DNA of 62,907 bases. It comes from an uncultured Chlorobiota bacterium (lineage in GTDB: Bacteria > Bacteroidota > Bacteroidia > Bacteroidales > JAADGE01). This document shows, one piece after another, positions 17,701 through 26,925 of the stretch. A program made the translations under genes and the position numbers. Each line of letters opens with the position of its first letter. Position 1 is the stretch's first letter. A model generated the notes under the pieces. That model saw only the letters and a list, made by a program, of their open reading frames with translations, had not been told where the DNA came from and did not search any database. The stretch spans positions 1 through 62,907 of the forward strand of contig CAMZKL010000019.1 in NCBI GenBank assembly GCA_947311255.1, given 5' to 3'.

Positions 17701-20700
17701 AGTGGAGGAGCTGCACCATATTCATATTCTTGGAGTAATGGAGAAACAACAAAAGACATAACAGGTTTAAATGCCGGAGATTATACTATTGTTATTTCAG
17801 ATGGAAATAATTGTTCAATTTCAAAAACAATAACAGTTATAAATAATTCAGGAGACTTATCACAGACATGGGGAAATGCTGCAAATGAAATTTGTAGTAA
17901 TGGGCAAGGGTCCGTAGATATTACTATTGTAGGAGGAACAAAACCATATATATATGCATGGTCAAATGGAACATCAGGAGAAGATTTATTAAATGTTAAT
18001 GCAGGAACTTATTCATGTACAATCACAGATAATTCCGGATGTTCAATTTCAACACCTACATATACAATTGAAAATGAGTCAGGTACTTTAAGTCTTGATA
18101 ATATCGATGTTGATAATGAAATTTGTAGTAATGGTTTAGGAGAAATTGAGCTAGTTATTTCCGGAGGAACTACTCCATACACATATAGTTGGACAAATGG
18201 AGCAACAACAAGAGATATATTTAATCTTTCTGAAGGAACATTTACCGGCACAATTTCAGATAATAATGGATGCTCTGTGTCAACAGGAGAATTGAATATA
18301 ATAAACGAAGCAGGAGATATGATACTTGCAAGTATATATGTATCAGATGAAATTTGTGATAATAATTCCGGAGAAATTAATATAACAATATCAGGTGGAA
18401 CAGCACCAATAAAATTTGCTTGGAGTAATGGAAATACAGCAGAAGATTTAACAGGTTTAAAGGAAGGAAATTATTCATGCCACATAACTGATAATAACGG
18501 ATGTAAGATAGATTTGAATACAACTGTCAGTAATGATAATGGAACATTATCAGTAGATAATACTGTGGTAACAGATGAAAATTGCGGACAATCAAACGGA
18601 GCAATAGACATTACTGTTTCAGGAGGTTATACGCCTTTAACTTATTCTTGGAATAATGGAGCTGTTACACCCGATATTATAAACATTTCAGCAGGAAATT
18701 ATACTTGTGTAATAACTGATAATGAGGGATGTAAGCAAACTGAAACAGGCAATGTGCAAAATAATGCAGGAACACTTTCATTAGATAATTATGCACTAAC
18801 AAATGAAATATGTGGAAATGGGCAAGGAGCAATTGATTTAACAGTTTCAGGTGATGAAACTCCTATAACTTTTTTATGGAGCAACGGAGAAACTACGGAA
18901 GATTTAAGCAATCTTTCAGCGGGCGAATACACTTGTACAATTACTGATAATTTAGGTTGTATTACAACGGCTGGCCCATACATAATTAACGATTATGCAG
19001 GAACATTATCTGTTGATAATGTAAGTTCTGTTAATGAACAATGCGGAGATGCAACCGGAAGTATTGACTTAACTATTTCGGGAGGAACTGCACCAATAAC
19101 TTATGCTTGGAATACAGGTGCAACAACAGAGGATTTATTTGGCTTATCTGCTGGAACTTATACTTATACCATAACTGATAATAACAACTGTTCTGTAAGT
19201 AATAATATTGAAATTACTAACGAAGCTGGAACTTTGAATATTAATTCCTATGTAAAAACTGATGAAACTTGTAATGCAAATAACGGAGCAATTGATTTAA
19301 CAGTTTCAGGTGGAACTATTCCACTTTCATTTTTATGGAATTCTGGACAAACAACCGAAGATATTTCTGATTTGAATGAAGGAATTTATCAAGTAACTAT
19401 AACTGACGGAAATAATTGTCAAGTAATTTCTCAAGAATATAATATTGTAAACTCAGGAGGAAATATAACTATTGAAACCTCAAATGTTACAAATGAAAAT
19501 TGCGGACAAGCGGACGGAGCTATTTCAATAACACCTGAAAACGGAGTTGAACCATACAATTTTGCATGGAGTAATGGAGCAGATACCGAAGATATTGAAA
19601 ATTTAGCTGCCGGAAATTATTCTGTTACAATAACTGACAATATGAATTGTTCTTTTTCAGAAGATTTTGTTGTTGAAAATGTAACAAATGGTTTTGAAGT
19701 TTCAAGTTCAACAATTACAAATGAAACCTGTGGAACAGGAAATGGAGCAATTGATATAACTGTTGCAGGAGGAACTCCGGGATATAATTTTGTATGGAAT
19801 ACAGGAGCAACTACTGAAGATTTAACAGCTTTATCTGAAGGAAGTTATACTTGTACGGTAACAGATAATGTCGGATGTTCATTATCAAATACTTATGAAG
19901 TTGCAAATACTACAACAGGATTAGAAATAACATTAGTTAGTATTACAAATGATTATTGTAATGCCAATAATGGGGCAATTGATGCAATAGTACATAGTGG
20001 AACAGAGCCATACACTTTTAGTTGGAGTAATGGTGCAACAACAGAAGACATAAGTGGACTAGGAGCTGGTAATTATACTTTAACAACAACAGATAATTCC
20101 GGTTGTGAAACATCATCAACATACCATATAGTTAATGAAGTTAATGAAAACCTTGGAATTAAAAATGTAAATGTAACCAATGAAAATTGTGGGCTAGGAA
20201 ACGGGGCAATAAATTTTGAACCCTTAGTTCCTGGAACTTACATATATAAATTAAATGATGCATTTAACACAAATACACCTTCTTTTAGCGATTTGTCTGC
20301 TGCCGATTATGTAATTTCAATACATGATGGAGGCTGTGTAGTTCAAGAAAATGTAACTGTTGATAACTTTGCAACTTTTACGCTTCAAGGATTAAAAATG
20401 GATGAGCAATGTGGTGCTGGTAATGGAGAAGCATTTGCACAAGTTTTTCCTACAAATGGTAACTATTCATTTTTATGGAGTAATGGACAAACTGAACCCC
20501 ATATTTTAAATTTATCTGCTGGGATTTATACTTGCCAAGTAACTGATAATAATAGTTCATGTGTAGATAATGTTTCATTAGAAATTGAAAATGTAGGTTG
20601 GTATACTTCTTTTGCAACAGTTACAAATGAAATGTGCGGGCAAGGAAACGGAGCAATTGATTTAACAGTATCAGGAAGTTCCGGTTATACATATAATTGG

Positions 20701-21531
20701 AGTAACGGAGCAACAACACAAGACATTTCAAATCTTTCTGCTGGAGAATATACTTGTACTATTTCAGATAATTTCAGTTGCGAATCTACAATTACAAAAG
20801 TAGTTGAAAATAATACAGGAACTTTGGAAGTAAATGAAATTGTTCATAATGATAATTGCGGAACTGCAAGTGGCTACGTAAATTTAACAATCTCAGGAGC
20901 AACTAATTACAGTGTTATTTGGAATACAGGTGCAACAACTGATAATCTAACAGATTTAGTAGCAGGAGATTATTCTGTAACAGTAAGAAATGATGATACA
21001 AATTGTGAATATAATGATAATTTCACTATTGAAACAGTTGGTTTATACGCTCTTTCTGAAATTATAACAAATAGTTCATGTGAAACTTGTAATGACGGAG
21101 CAATTGATATAAGTCTTACTCCAGATACTTATACATTCTCTTATAATTGGAGTAATTCTGAAACTACACAAGATATAACCGGTTTATTAGCCGGAGATTA
21201 TTCAGTTATTGTAAATAATGAATTTGGCTGTGAAGAAACAGGTAGTTATACTATTGGTTTTGTAGGTATAAGAAACCCTCAATTGTTTGATATTAGTATT
21301 TACCCAAATCCGATAAAAGATATTTTAAATATTAAATATAGCTTCTTAAATAATGAAAAAACGTCTATTAATATTTATAATATGTTAGGCAAGTTAATTT
21401 ATCAAGATATTATTAAGGATAAAGAAGGAATAAAACAAATAAATACTAGTGTGTTTAAAGCTGGAGTATATTTTGTTAAGATTGGGTCTGATAAAAATTT
21501 TAAAACATTTAAACTATATAAAAAATATTAA
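14758..21531 (+). CDS. giant SprB-repeat surface adhesin, T9SS-sorted
   Basis: 2257 residues with signal peptide (KKIISLSISLLLLNFFSFAQ). Domain order: a choice-of-anchor L-type domain (~22-255; TVTNGYTAQELADYF, EYIFLSEEYNE, DAFAFFISGPG); a Calx-beta domain (~265-365; GTAVNGVDYEYI, AINDGLSEGQE); one isolated SprB repeat (~375-440); a P-domain-like jelly roll (~445-635; LEHSYVNDLSVVVQAPNG, NGSWKMIVTDNMGFDNG); twenty further SprB repeats of ~75 residues; and a T9SS type A tail (SIYPNPIKDILNIKYSF). Repeats follow C(G)xxNGxIxxTVxGGxxPYxYxWSNGxTTxDIxxLxAGxYxxTITDxxGC, with Cys at both ends suggesting one disulfide each. SprB is the gliding adhesin of Flavobacterium johnsoniae; here adhesion is likely and gliding unproven. 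ATG 14761 is an equally good start. Confidence 0.92.
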   Translation: MMKKIISLSISLLLLNFFSFAQLTVTNGYTAQELADYFTGQSVNAQNCQIVQGDPLQYGKFTFSGNGLDVSSGVILSTGRIFDAVGPNNNPATSYGFGGDGNSNLFDLLPEEYAPYQNYDAVLLQFDFQVLSDSIEFEYIFLSEEYNEILGDPDYNDAFAFFISGPGIDGEKNLAVVPGQTVPVTANTINNNSYWQFYHDNDYGNSNTNIQFDGFTTLLKAKTKGLIPCETYTLKLIIADGGDSYTDSGVLLKENSLTQAVVNVSTETYNGNNIAIESCVNANFKFELDNPQSKDVEIDLTIAGTAVNGVDYEYIDPKVIIPAGQTQATLVVKAINDGLSEGQESIFIIYNPIACQEPDTAKLYIDDYNQIIFTAEGQDATCHDAENGQINITIQGGYTPYTFYVTDTLTLEQQIFTSLPITGLDSATYKLDVIDSYGCKAEDLVFGGEFNAGQTFLPDGGQGIESVIEITGFQDGQLLESADQILGLTAILEHSYVNDLSVVVQAPNGSQVTLLAFGSSGGGGTCDLGEPVASGPIDSCNSSNITPGLGYEYTWNYNPTYGTFAQELGGDLPYHTYVSTYGNTLSDFYLPAGSYASENSLATFVGTELNGSWKMIVTDNMGFDNGYIFGWNLSLTADRPDSIVDISHPQKPLVSSTTTDPTCGESNGSIDITVTNGNSPYSYLWNTGAITEDIASVSSGAYNVDISDANSCTYNYLFNLSDNGGSLSLSAEVLDETCVGNNNGSINLTATGTAPITYSWSNGSTNEDISNLAPGNYTVNVSDGSSCNSVESYTVEAATEINITSEITDEHCGDQEGIINISVAGGAQPYSFLWSNGATTEDADELAQGDYTVTITDQNNCVKQKTFHITNYVGDCIVDCDLAITNSSLTDESCGDSNGAIDLTIFTSFSPYTVSWNNGTTTDDLNTIPEGTYTISITDAEGCNLVKTYTIENQSGDFIISDFVSSEETCGNGTGSINITHSGGAAPYSYSWSNGETTKDITGLNAGDYTIVISDGNNCSISKTITVINNSGDLSQTWGNAANEICSNGQGSVDITIVGGTKPYIYAWSNGTSGEDLLNVNAGTYSCTITDNSGCSISTPTYTIENESGTLSLDNIDVDNEICSNGLGEIELVISGGTTPYTYSWTNGATTRDIFNLSEGTFTGTISDNNGCSVSTGELNIINEAGDMILASIYVSDEICDNNSGEINITISGGTAPIKFAWSNGNTAEDLTGLKEGNYSCHITDNNGCKIDLNTTVSNDNGTLSVDNTVVTDENCGQSNGAIDITVSGGYTPLTYSWNNGAVTPDIINISAGNYTCVITDNEGCKQTETGNVQNNAGTLSLDNYALTNEICGNGQGAIDLTVSGDETPITFLWSNGETTEDLSNLSAGEYTCTITDNLGCITTAGPYIINDYAGTLSVDNVSSVNEQCGDATGSIDLTISGGTAPITYAWNTGATTEDLFGLSAGTYTYTITDNNNCSVSNNIEITNEAGTLNINSYVKTDETCNANNGAIDLTVSGGTIPLSFLWNSGQTTEDISDLNEGIYQVTITDGNNCQVISQEYNIVNSGGNITIETSNVTNENCGQADGAISITPENGVEPYNFAWSNGADTEDIENLAAGNYSVTITDNMNCSFSEDFVVENVTNGFEVSSSTITNETCGTGNGAIDITVAGGTPGYNFVWNTGATTEDLTALSEGSYTCTVTDNVGCSLSNTYEVANTTTGLEITLVSITNDYCNANNGAIDAIVHSGTEPYTFSWSNGATTEDISGLGAGNYTLTTTDNSGCETSSTYHIVNEVNENLGIKNVNVTNENCGLGNGAINFEPLVPGTYIYKLNDAFNTNTPSFSDLSAADYVISIHDGGCVVQENVTVDNFATFTLQGLKMDEQCGAGNGEAFAQVFPTNGNYSFLWSNGQTEPHILNLSAGIYTCQVTDNNSSCVDNVSLEIENVGWYTSFATVTNEMCGQGNGAIDLTVSGSSGYTYNWSNGATTQDISNLSAGEYTCTISDNFSCESTITKVVENNTGTLEVNEIVHNDNCGTASGYVNLTISGATNYSVIWNTGATTDNLTDLVAGDYSVTVRNDDTNCEYNDNFTIETVGLYALSEIITNSSCETCNDGAIDISLTPDTYTFSYNWSNSETTQDITGLLAGDYSVIVNNEFGCEETGSYTIGFVGIRNPQLFDISIYPNPIKDILNIKYSFLNNEKTSINIYNMLGKLIYQDIIKDKEGIKQINTSVFKAGVYFVKIGSDKNFKTFKLYKKY

Positions 21532-21551
21532 GATTCATAATTTTGTTGTTT

Positions 21552-21588
21552 CAACCGTACTTGAATTTTAAGTGCGGTTGTTTTTTTA
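21552..21588 (+). terminator. Rho-independent terminator after the SprB-repeat gene
   Basis: CAACCGTACTT (21552-21562) pairs with AAGTGCGGTTG (21570-21580) with one T-G wobble, followed by seven Ts. Confidence 0.9.
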
Positions 21589-21699
21589 TTTTCTTTCTAA
21601 AAAAGAAGGCATAGCCTTAAATTTGCGAAAATATTTTTAACCAAATTTGCAGCTATCAATAAAAAATTATACCTTTATTACTCAAAATAATCTTAAAAA

Positions 21700-23613
21700 T
21701 TGAGTAAATATATAAAAATATTAACCAAATATTGGGGCTTTTCAAAGTTCAGACCTTTGCAAGAAGAAATTATAAAGTCCGTTGCAGAAGAAGGAAAAGA
21801 TGTTTTGGGATTATTGCCTACAGGAGGAGGAAAATCAATAATTTTTCAAGTTCCTACTCTTGTAAAAGAAGGTTTTTGTTTGGTAGTAACACCTCTTATT
21901 TCCTTAATGAAAGACCAAGTCCAAAACCTGAATAACAGGCAAATTTCTGCAGCTGCTATTTATTCCGGTCTTTCAGGTTTTGAAATAGACAATATTTTAA
22001 ATAATGCTGTTTATGGAGCATATAAATTCTTGTATTTATCTCCGGAAAGATTGGCAACAAAACTTTTTCTTACTCGTTTGCCTGATATGAAAATTAATTT
22101 TGTTGCTGTGGATGAGGCTCATTGTATTTCTCAATGGGGATATGATTTCAGACCTTCATATCTAAACATAGCAAAAATAAAAAAGTTAATTCCTAATATA
22201 CCATTTATTGCCCTAACGGCAACAGCAACACCCGAAGTAGCAGAAGATATTCAGAAAAAATTAGAATTTAAAGAAGCAAACTTATTTCAGAAAAGTTTTG
22301 AGCGGAAAAATCTAATTTATATAGTTAGAAAAGTAGAAGACAAGCAGAAATATCTTTTGAAAATATTAAGAAAACAATCCGGAAGTGGAATTGTTTATGT
22401 TAGAAGCCGAAAAAATGCTTATGAAACTGCAAAATTTCTTATTAAATATGGAATAAATGCAGATTATTATCATGCTGGTTTAGATGTTAAAGTTAAAGAC
22501 TCAAAACAAAGAAGATGGAGAAAAAATGAAATTAGAATAATAGTGGCAACTAATGCTTTTGGAATGGGAATTGATAAACCGGATGTTAGAATTATTGTGC
22601 ATATTGATTTGCCGGATTCTCCGGAAGCATATTTTCAAGAAGCAGGAAGGGGTGGGAGAGATGATAAAATTTCCTATGCTGTTTTACTTTACCATGCAGG
22701 AGATAAGATTAATTTGAAGAGAAGAATTAAATCAAGTTTTCCAGAAATAGAAGAAATAAAAAATATATATAATTCTTTATGTAATTACTATGAAATACCT
22801 GTTGGAAAAGGTAAGTTATTAATACGCCCTTTTAACATTAGAGATTTTGTTTCTAAATTTAAACTTCCTATTCAAACAGTTCTTAGTAGTTTAAAAGTTC
22901 TAAAAAATGAGTCATATATTGATATAACAGAAGAAAATTTTACACCGTCAAAAATATTTTTTGAAATAGGTAGAGATGATCTTTATAAATACCAAGTTGC
23001 TAATAAACAATTTGATAATTTTATAAAACTTATTTTAAGGATTTATTCTGGAATTTTTTCAAATTACACAGGAATTGATGAGGAATATCTTGCAAAAAAA
23101 GCAAATGTAAATGTTGATGTAATTTATACATATCTTGAACGCCTACACCAGCAAAAAATCATTAAATATATACCGCAAAGAAAACTTCCATTTATAATTT
23201 TTACTTCTGAACGCTTGGAAGAAAAAAATATTCTTATTTCTAAAGAAAATTATAAAGACCGAAAAGATAGATATGTAAATCGTGCTAATACTATGTTGCA
23301 CTATGCCGAAAGTACTGCTAAGTGTAGAAGTCAAATTTTATTGTCGTATTTTGGAGAAAAAAATCCATACAGATGTGGAGAATGTGATGTTTGTAGAAAG
23401 AGAAACAAATTAAATTTGAGTAGATATGAATTTGATTTAATTAACGATAAAGCAAAAGAAATTCTTAAAGAAAAAGCTGTTAAAGCTGATTGTTTGATAG
23501 AAAAAATTGATTTTGATGAAAAGAAAGTCTTAAAAGTTATAAATTGGCTAATTGACAACAATAAAATTGAATATACTATTGATAAGAGATTAACTTGGGT
23601 TATTTCTAAATAA
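21700..23613 (+). CDS. ATP-dependent DNA helicase RecQ family
   Basis: 637 residues. 3'-5' DNA helicase for recombination and repair. Visible are the RecQ motif 0 (WGFSKFRPLQEEII), Walker A LPTGGGKSIIFQVP, TPLISLMKDQV, DEAH in VAVDEAHCISQWGYDFRPSY, TATATPEV, the helicase C half (ATNAFGMGIDKPDVR, QEAGRGGRD) and the zinc cluster CRSQILLSYFG...CGECDVCRK. A winged-helix-like region and a ~80-residue C-terminal tail follow. The start is TTG at 21700: a stop codon lies two codons upstream and the downstream sequence begins the conserved motif almost at once. Bacteroidota often encode several RecQ paralogues, so I give no symbol. The terminator at 23699-23755 ends it. Confidence 0.93.
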   Translation: MSKYIKILTKYWGFSKFRPLQEEIIKSVAEEGKDVLGLLPTGGGKSIIFQVPTLVKEGFCLVVTPLISLMKDQVQNLNNRQISAAAIYSGLSGFEIDNILNNAVYGAYKFLYLSPERLATKLFLTRLPDMKINFVAVDEAHCISQWGYDFRPSYLNIAKIKKLIPNIPFIALTATATPEVAEDIQKKLEFKEANLFQKSFERKNLIYIVRKVEDKQKYLLKILRKQSGSGIVYVRSRKNAYETAKFLIKYGINADYYHAGLDVKVKDSKQRRWRKNEIRIIVATNAFGMGIDKPDVRIIVHIDLPDSPEAYFQEAGRGGRDDKISYAVLLYHAGDKINLKRRIKSSFPEIEEIKNIYNSLCNYYEIPVGKGKLLIRPFNIRDFVSKFKLPIQTVLSSLKVLKNESYIDITEENFTPSKIFFEIGRDDLYKYQVANKQFDNFIKLILRIYSGIFSNYTGIDEEYLAKKANVNVDVIYTYLERLHQQKIIKYIPQRKLPFIIFTSERLEEKNILISKENYKDRKDRYVNRANTMLHYAESTAKCRSQILLSYFGEKNPYRCGECDVCRKRNKLNLSRYEFDLINDKAKEILKEKAVKADCLIEKIDFDEKKVLKVINWLIDNNKIEYTIDKRLTWVISK

Positions 23614-23698
23614 AAAGGAGTTTTTTTTAAAAAATACTTTACTTGATTTAACATACTGCCAAAGTGCAGCTATTATAAACAAAAGTAAAAACAAAAAA

Positions 23699-23755
23699 CA
23701 TTACCTCAAAATAAACAAATTTGTATTTAAACGAGGTAATGTTAAGTTTTTTTTT
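23699..23755. terminator. bidirectional terminator between recQ-like and Omp85-like genes
   Basis: CATTACCTC (23699-23707) and GAGGTAATG (23733-23741) pair perfectly. T9 follows at 23747-23755 and an A-rich run lies before the left arm, so it can serve both converging genes. The loop contains the palindrome ACAAATTTGT. Confidence 0.8.
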
Positions 23756-23798
23756 GTTATAACTAGACAAATAAAGTACTTCAAAGCCTATAATTATC

Positions 23799-25148
23799 CT
23801 AAAATAGATAATTCAAACCAATATAAAGTCCTTTTGTGCCATCTTCTTTTTTGGCAACAATACCATAGTCCACAGCAATAATAAAATTACTATTTATAAC
23901 AAATCTTAATCCTGCTCCATAACCAATATGCACACCTTCGGATTCTTGAGTTAATTTATCAATATCAGTTTGAGATATGCCATCAGCAGTTAAATCAGGA
24001 GTTTTAAATTTATATGGGTCTGTTACCATTCCTAAATCAGCGAAGGCATTTAATCCAAGATAAAAGTTTTGATTTAAAATAACAGTTTTAAAGAATCTAG
24101 AACGAAGTTCGAAATTTCCAAAAGCAACACCATCTCCAACAACTCTATTTCTAAGTATTCCTCTTAGGTTTTTAGACCCTCCAAGCCCATCTTTTGTTGA
24201 TTTTGAGTCGGTAACATAGGGCAGCATATAGAAAGGAATTTCTCCTGCAATTTTAGCTTGATAACTTAATCTATAAGCAAAGCTTAATCTTTCAGGGAAA
24301 AGTGTAAAATATTGTCTGTGAGTTAATAATAGTTTTGTAAACCCGTAATCGTTTCCAATAAATCCGGGAGCAGTTAGAACTAATGCTTCCGACCAAATCC
24401 CTTTTGTTGGGTTTGCTTCATTGTCTCTTGTATTATAAACAACACCAAGTTTTAATAATGTAACATTTCCTCCATTTTTTTGTTTTTCCGGAATAACGCC
24501 CCATTTTACATATTTATCATATAAAAGAGCAGTATCCGGTAAAAGTTTATCTTCATCCTGTCCATCATTTAGTTTAGCAATATCAACAGTTCCAATTTTA
24601 GATCTGTAATGAGCAATACCAGCTAACCATCTTAGCTTTTCTCCTTTTATATCTCCCTGAAAATCAAGCATTGACCTGAAAAGTTTTCTTGAATGCCTAT
24701 AATACATTCGAGAAATATATGCATCATCTCCTGTTGTTTCATAATTTTTCAAATAATGTGCATTATATCCATTGAAACCATAAAAATTTAGGGCTTGTTC
24801 TGTTAGGTATGCAATATCAAGTGTAACTCTTGTTTTTGGAATAAGCGTTCTTGCATCATATACCAATTGATTAATTCCACTTCCTTTTGTTGTTCTTGAC
24901 CATTCTAAATAGAGAGAATGGTTATAATCAGGATAATTACTTCCATCTCCATAGTGGTATAAGTTTACTAATCCGCCATATTTGAAACCTGTATCCTCAT
25001 CAAATGCAACTACAGGTACTCCTCCCATACTAAATCCTGTTTTAACTTTTTCTTTTTTATCCTTTTTTTCGCTTTTAGTTTCCTCTTTTTGTGCAAATAC
25101 TCCTGTAAAGAAAAATAATGTTAATGAAATCAATAAAATCTTTTTCAT
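23799..25148 (-). CDS. BamA/TamA-like outer-membrane beta-barrel (Omp85 superfamily, no POTRA seen)
   Basis: 449 residues from ATG 25148, giving signal peptide MKKILLISLTLFFFTGVFAQ. The frame is open to a GTG at 25190, but a TATATTTG promoter element covers that position. After a Lys/Glu-rich linker, most of the protein is beta-barrel with alternating aromatic strands. GGSKNLRGILRNRVVGDG fits the Omp85 strand-loop motif that contains the conserved LRG, and the last residues GLYIGLNYLF are a C-terminal aromatic barrel signal. No POTRA domains are evident. Such short Omp85 proteins have unknown roles; lipid or protein insertion is only suggested. Monocistronic. Confidence 0.8.
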   Translation of the reverse strand: MKKILLISLTLFFFTGVFAQKEETKSEKKDKKEKVKTGFSMGGVPVVAFDEDTGFKYGGLVNLYHYGDGSNYPDYNHSLYLEWSRTTKGSGINQLVYDARTLIPKTRVTLDIAYLTEQALNFYGFNGYNAHYLKNYETTGDDAYISRMYYRHSRKLFRSMLDFQGDIKGEKLRWLAGIAHYRSKIGTVDIAKLNDGQDEDKLLPDTALLYDKYVKWGVIPEKQKNGGNVTLLKLGVVYNTRDNEANPTKGIWSEALVLTAPGFIGNDYGFTKLLLTHRQYFTLFPERLSFAYRLSYQAKIAGEIPFYMLPYVTDSKSTKDGLGGSKNLRGILRNRVVGDGVAFGNFELRSRFFKTVILNQNFYLGLNAFADLGMVTDPYKFKTPDLTADGISQTDIDKLTQESEGVHIGYGAGLRFVINSNFIIAVDYGIVAKKEDGTKGLYIGLNYLF

Positions 25149-25187
25149 ATCGTAATTTTTTTTTAAATTTATACATTCAAACTTACA

Positions 25188-25195
25188 CAAATATA
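25188..25195 (-). promoter_or_regulatory. -7 promoter element TATATTTG
   Basis: On the minus strand, about 40 bases before the ATG at 25148; its position decides the start of the Omp85-like gene. Confidence 0.55.
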
Positions 25196-25258
25196 AAATA
25201 ATTATGTAAAATTGAACATATTTTTAAAATAATATTAATTTTTTTTATTTATAAAACC

Positions 25259-26305
25259 ATGAAGAAAGTAATCAAGTTTCTATTGTTAATAGTAGTTATA
25301 GTAGTAATAGCATTTGCATTTTTTTTAATTTATGCAACTTTAAATGATTATAAACCGGAAGAGAAAATTACAGTTTTTAAATCTGAGTCTCCTGATTTTG
25401 TAGAATCTAAGTCTGAAATTTCTTTAATGATATGGAATATTGGATATTGTGGTTTAAATAAAGAAATGGATTTCTTTTACGATGGAGGAAAAAATGTTCG
25501 TCCTTCTGAGGAAAAAGTAAAAGAAAATATTCAAGGTGTTAAGTCCTATCTCTCTAAAAATGAGGATGTTGATTTTTTGCTTTTGCAAGAGGTAGATAAG
25601 GATTCAAAAAGAAGTTACAACTTTAATGAGTTTGATACTATTGCAAATATGTTTAAGAAAAGAAATTCTACTTATGGAAAAAACTACGATGTATTTTTTG
25701 TGCCAACTCCACCAACAGACCCTATGGGAAGTGTAAATGGTGGTTTAATGACAGTTAGTAAGTATAAACCAAAAGAATCTGTGCGTTATTCATTCCCTGG
25801 AAATTATGAATGGCCAACAGGTCTTTTTATGCTAGATAGATGTTTTCTTGTTAATAGATATAATCTTGCAAATGATAAAGAGTTATTGATTATAAATACA
25901 CATAATTCGGCATATGATGATGGAAGTTTGAAATCTCAACAAATGGATTATTTAAAATTGTTTTTAAAAGAAGAGTATAAGAAAGGAAATTATGTTATTG
26001 TAGGTGGAGATTGGAATCAATGTCCTCCAAATTTCACTCCTGATTTTAAAGAAAATATTCAAGACAATGAAAATAGAACAGATATTGAAACAAAATATCT
26101 TCCTAATTGGAAATGGTTGTTTGATAACAGTTTGCCTACAAATAGAAGAGTGTCTAGCCCATACGAAAAAGGAAAGACTCTAACAACAGTTATTGATTTT
26201 TATTTGTTGTCGCCAAATATTGAGTCCATTTCAGTTAAAAATATTGATGTTGGTTTTAAATTTTCTGATCATCAACCAGTAAAAGCTGTTATAAAATTGA
26301 AATGA
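25259..26305 (+). CDS. membrane-anchored endonuclease/exonuclease/phosphatase-fold hydrolase
   Basis: 348 residues. One N-terminal membrane helix (VIKFLLLIVVIVVIAFAFFLIYA) anchors the protein, probably facing the periplasm. The EEP fold motifs appear in order: SLMIWNIGYCGLN (metal Asn), FLLLQEVDKDS (metal Glu), INTHNSAYDDG (catalytic His region), VIVGGDWNQCP (Asp and Asn) and FSDHQPVKAVI (terminal Asp-His pair). All expected catalytic residues are present. The substrate could be a nucleic acid or a phosphodiester such as a lipid; sequence does not decide. Divergent from the Omp85-like gene and ended by a long perfect hairpin. Confidence 0.85.
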   Translation: MKKVIKFLLLIVVIVVIAFAFFLIYATLNDYKPEEKITVFKSESPDFVESKSEISLMIWNIGYCGLNKEMDFFYDGGKNVRPSEEKVKENIQGVKSYLSKNEDVDFLLLQEVDKDSKRSYNFNEFDTIANMFKKRNSTYGKNYDVFFVPTPPTDPMGSVNGGLMTVSKYKPKESVRYSFPGNYEWPTGLFMLDRCFLVNRYNLANDKELLIINTHNSAYDDGSLKSQQMDYLKLFLKEEYKKGNYVIVGGDWNQCPPNFTPDFKENIQDNENRTDIETKYLPNWKWLFDNSLPTNRRVSSPYEKGKTLTTVIDFYLLSPNIESISVKNIDVGFKFSDHQPVKAVIKLK

Positions 26306-26312
26306 TATTGAA

Positions 26313-26368
26313 AGAATAAGATATAAGACGTAATTTATTATGTCTTATATCTTATTCTAAATTTTTTA
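26313..26368 (+). terminator. Rho-independent terminator with 17-bp perfect stem
   Basis: AGAATAAGATATAAGAC (26313-26329) pairs perfectly with GTCTTATATCTTATTCT (26342-26358) around a 12-base loop, followed by AAATTTTTT. Confidence 0.8.
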
Positions 26369-26385
26369 AGATACTCATCACAAAT

Positions 26386-26730
26386 TTATTCTTGTTTTAA
26401 ATCATTCCAATATTCAATTGCTCTTCTCATGTGTGGTATAACAATTGAACCTCCAACAACATTTGCAACAGAAAATATTTCATATAATTCTGCATCATTT
26501 ACTTTTAAATTATAACATTTTTCTAGATGATATTTTATACAATCATCACATCTCAATACCATTGATGATACAAGACCAAGAATTTCTTTTGTTTTGGCAG
26601 ACAATTCTCCATCTTGATATGTTTTCATATCTAAATTAAACAAACGTTTAATTACTAAATTATCTGCCGATAAAATTTCTTTGTTCATCTTTTCGCGGTA
26701 TTCTCTGAATTCTGTTACGTTTTTGTTCAT
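26386..26730 (-). CDS. AhpD/carboxymuconolactone decarboxylase-like protein
   Basis: 114 residues, all helical. The redox motif is CDDCIKYH, the C-x2-C-x3-H of AhpD-type proteins, preceded by KTKEILGLVSSMVLR and followed by AELYEIFSVANVVGGSIVIPH. Members act as thiol-dependent peroxide-reducing partners or as decarboxylases; the Cys pair favours the former. Small, cytoplasmic, without a signal. It is transcribed alone from a TATATTTG element 79 bases upstream. The physiological partner is unknown. Confidence 0.85.
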   Translation of the reverse strand: MNKNVTEFREYREKMNKEILSADNLVIKRLFNLDMKTYQDGELSAKTKEILGLVSSMVLRCDDCIKYHLEKCYNLKVNDAELYEIFSVANVVGGSIVIPHMRRAIEYWNDLKQE

Positions 26731-26808
26731 TTTTTAAAAATTGTTAAGGATAATTTATCTGTTTTTTGTTATTCTTAATGGTTTATATCATTTCTTTTTT
26801 AGCTTATA

Positions 26809-26816
26809 CAAATATA
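26809..26816 (-). promoter_or_regulatory. -7 promoter element TATATTTG for the AhpD-like gene
   Basis: Minus-strand TAnnTTTG match upstream of 26730, in the divergent space shared with xseA. Confidence 0.5.
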
Positions 26817-26903
26817 AGTAATAATTAAATGGAGCAAAAACAACAATGTAACAAAACTAATTAATATTCATTAAGTATAACTTGTAAATTTAGCAAATAT
26901 ACT

Positions 26904-26911
26904 TATTTTTG
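26904..26911 (+). promoter_or_regulatory. -7 promoter element TATTTTTG for xseA
   Basis: Plus-strand TAnnTTTG match 14 bases before the GTG start of xseA, so the leader is very short. Confidence 0.5.
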
Positions 26912-26925
26912 TTAAAAATGAATTT

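Noticed and set aside
17171..21240. Tandem repeats in DNA that could be taken for a CRISPR or satellite array
   Set aside because: The ~225-base period is explained by the protein-level SprB repeats; the DNA copies are diverged and lie inside one intact frame.
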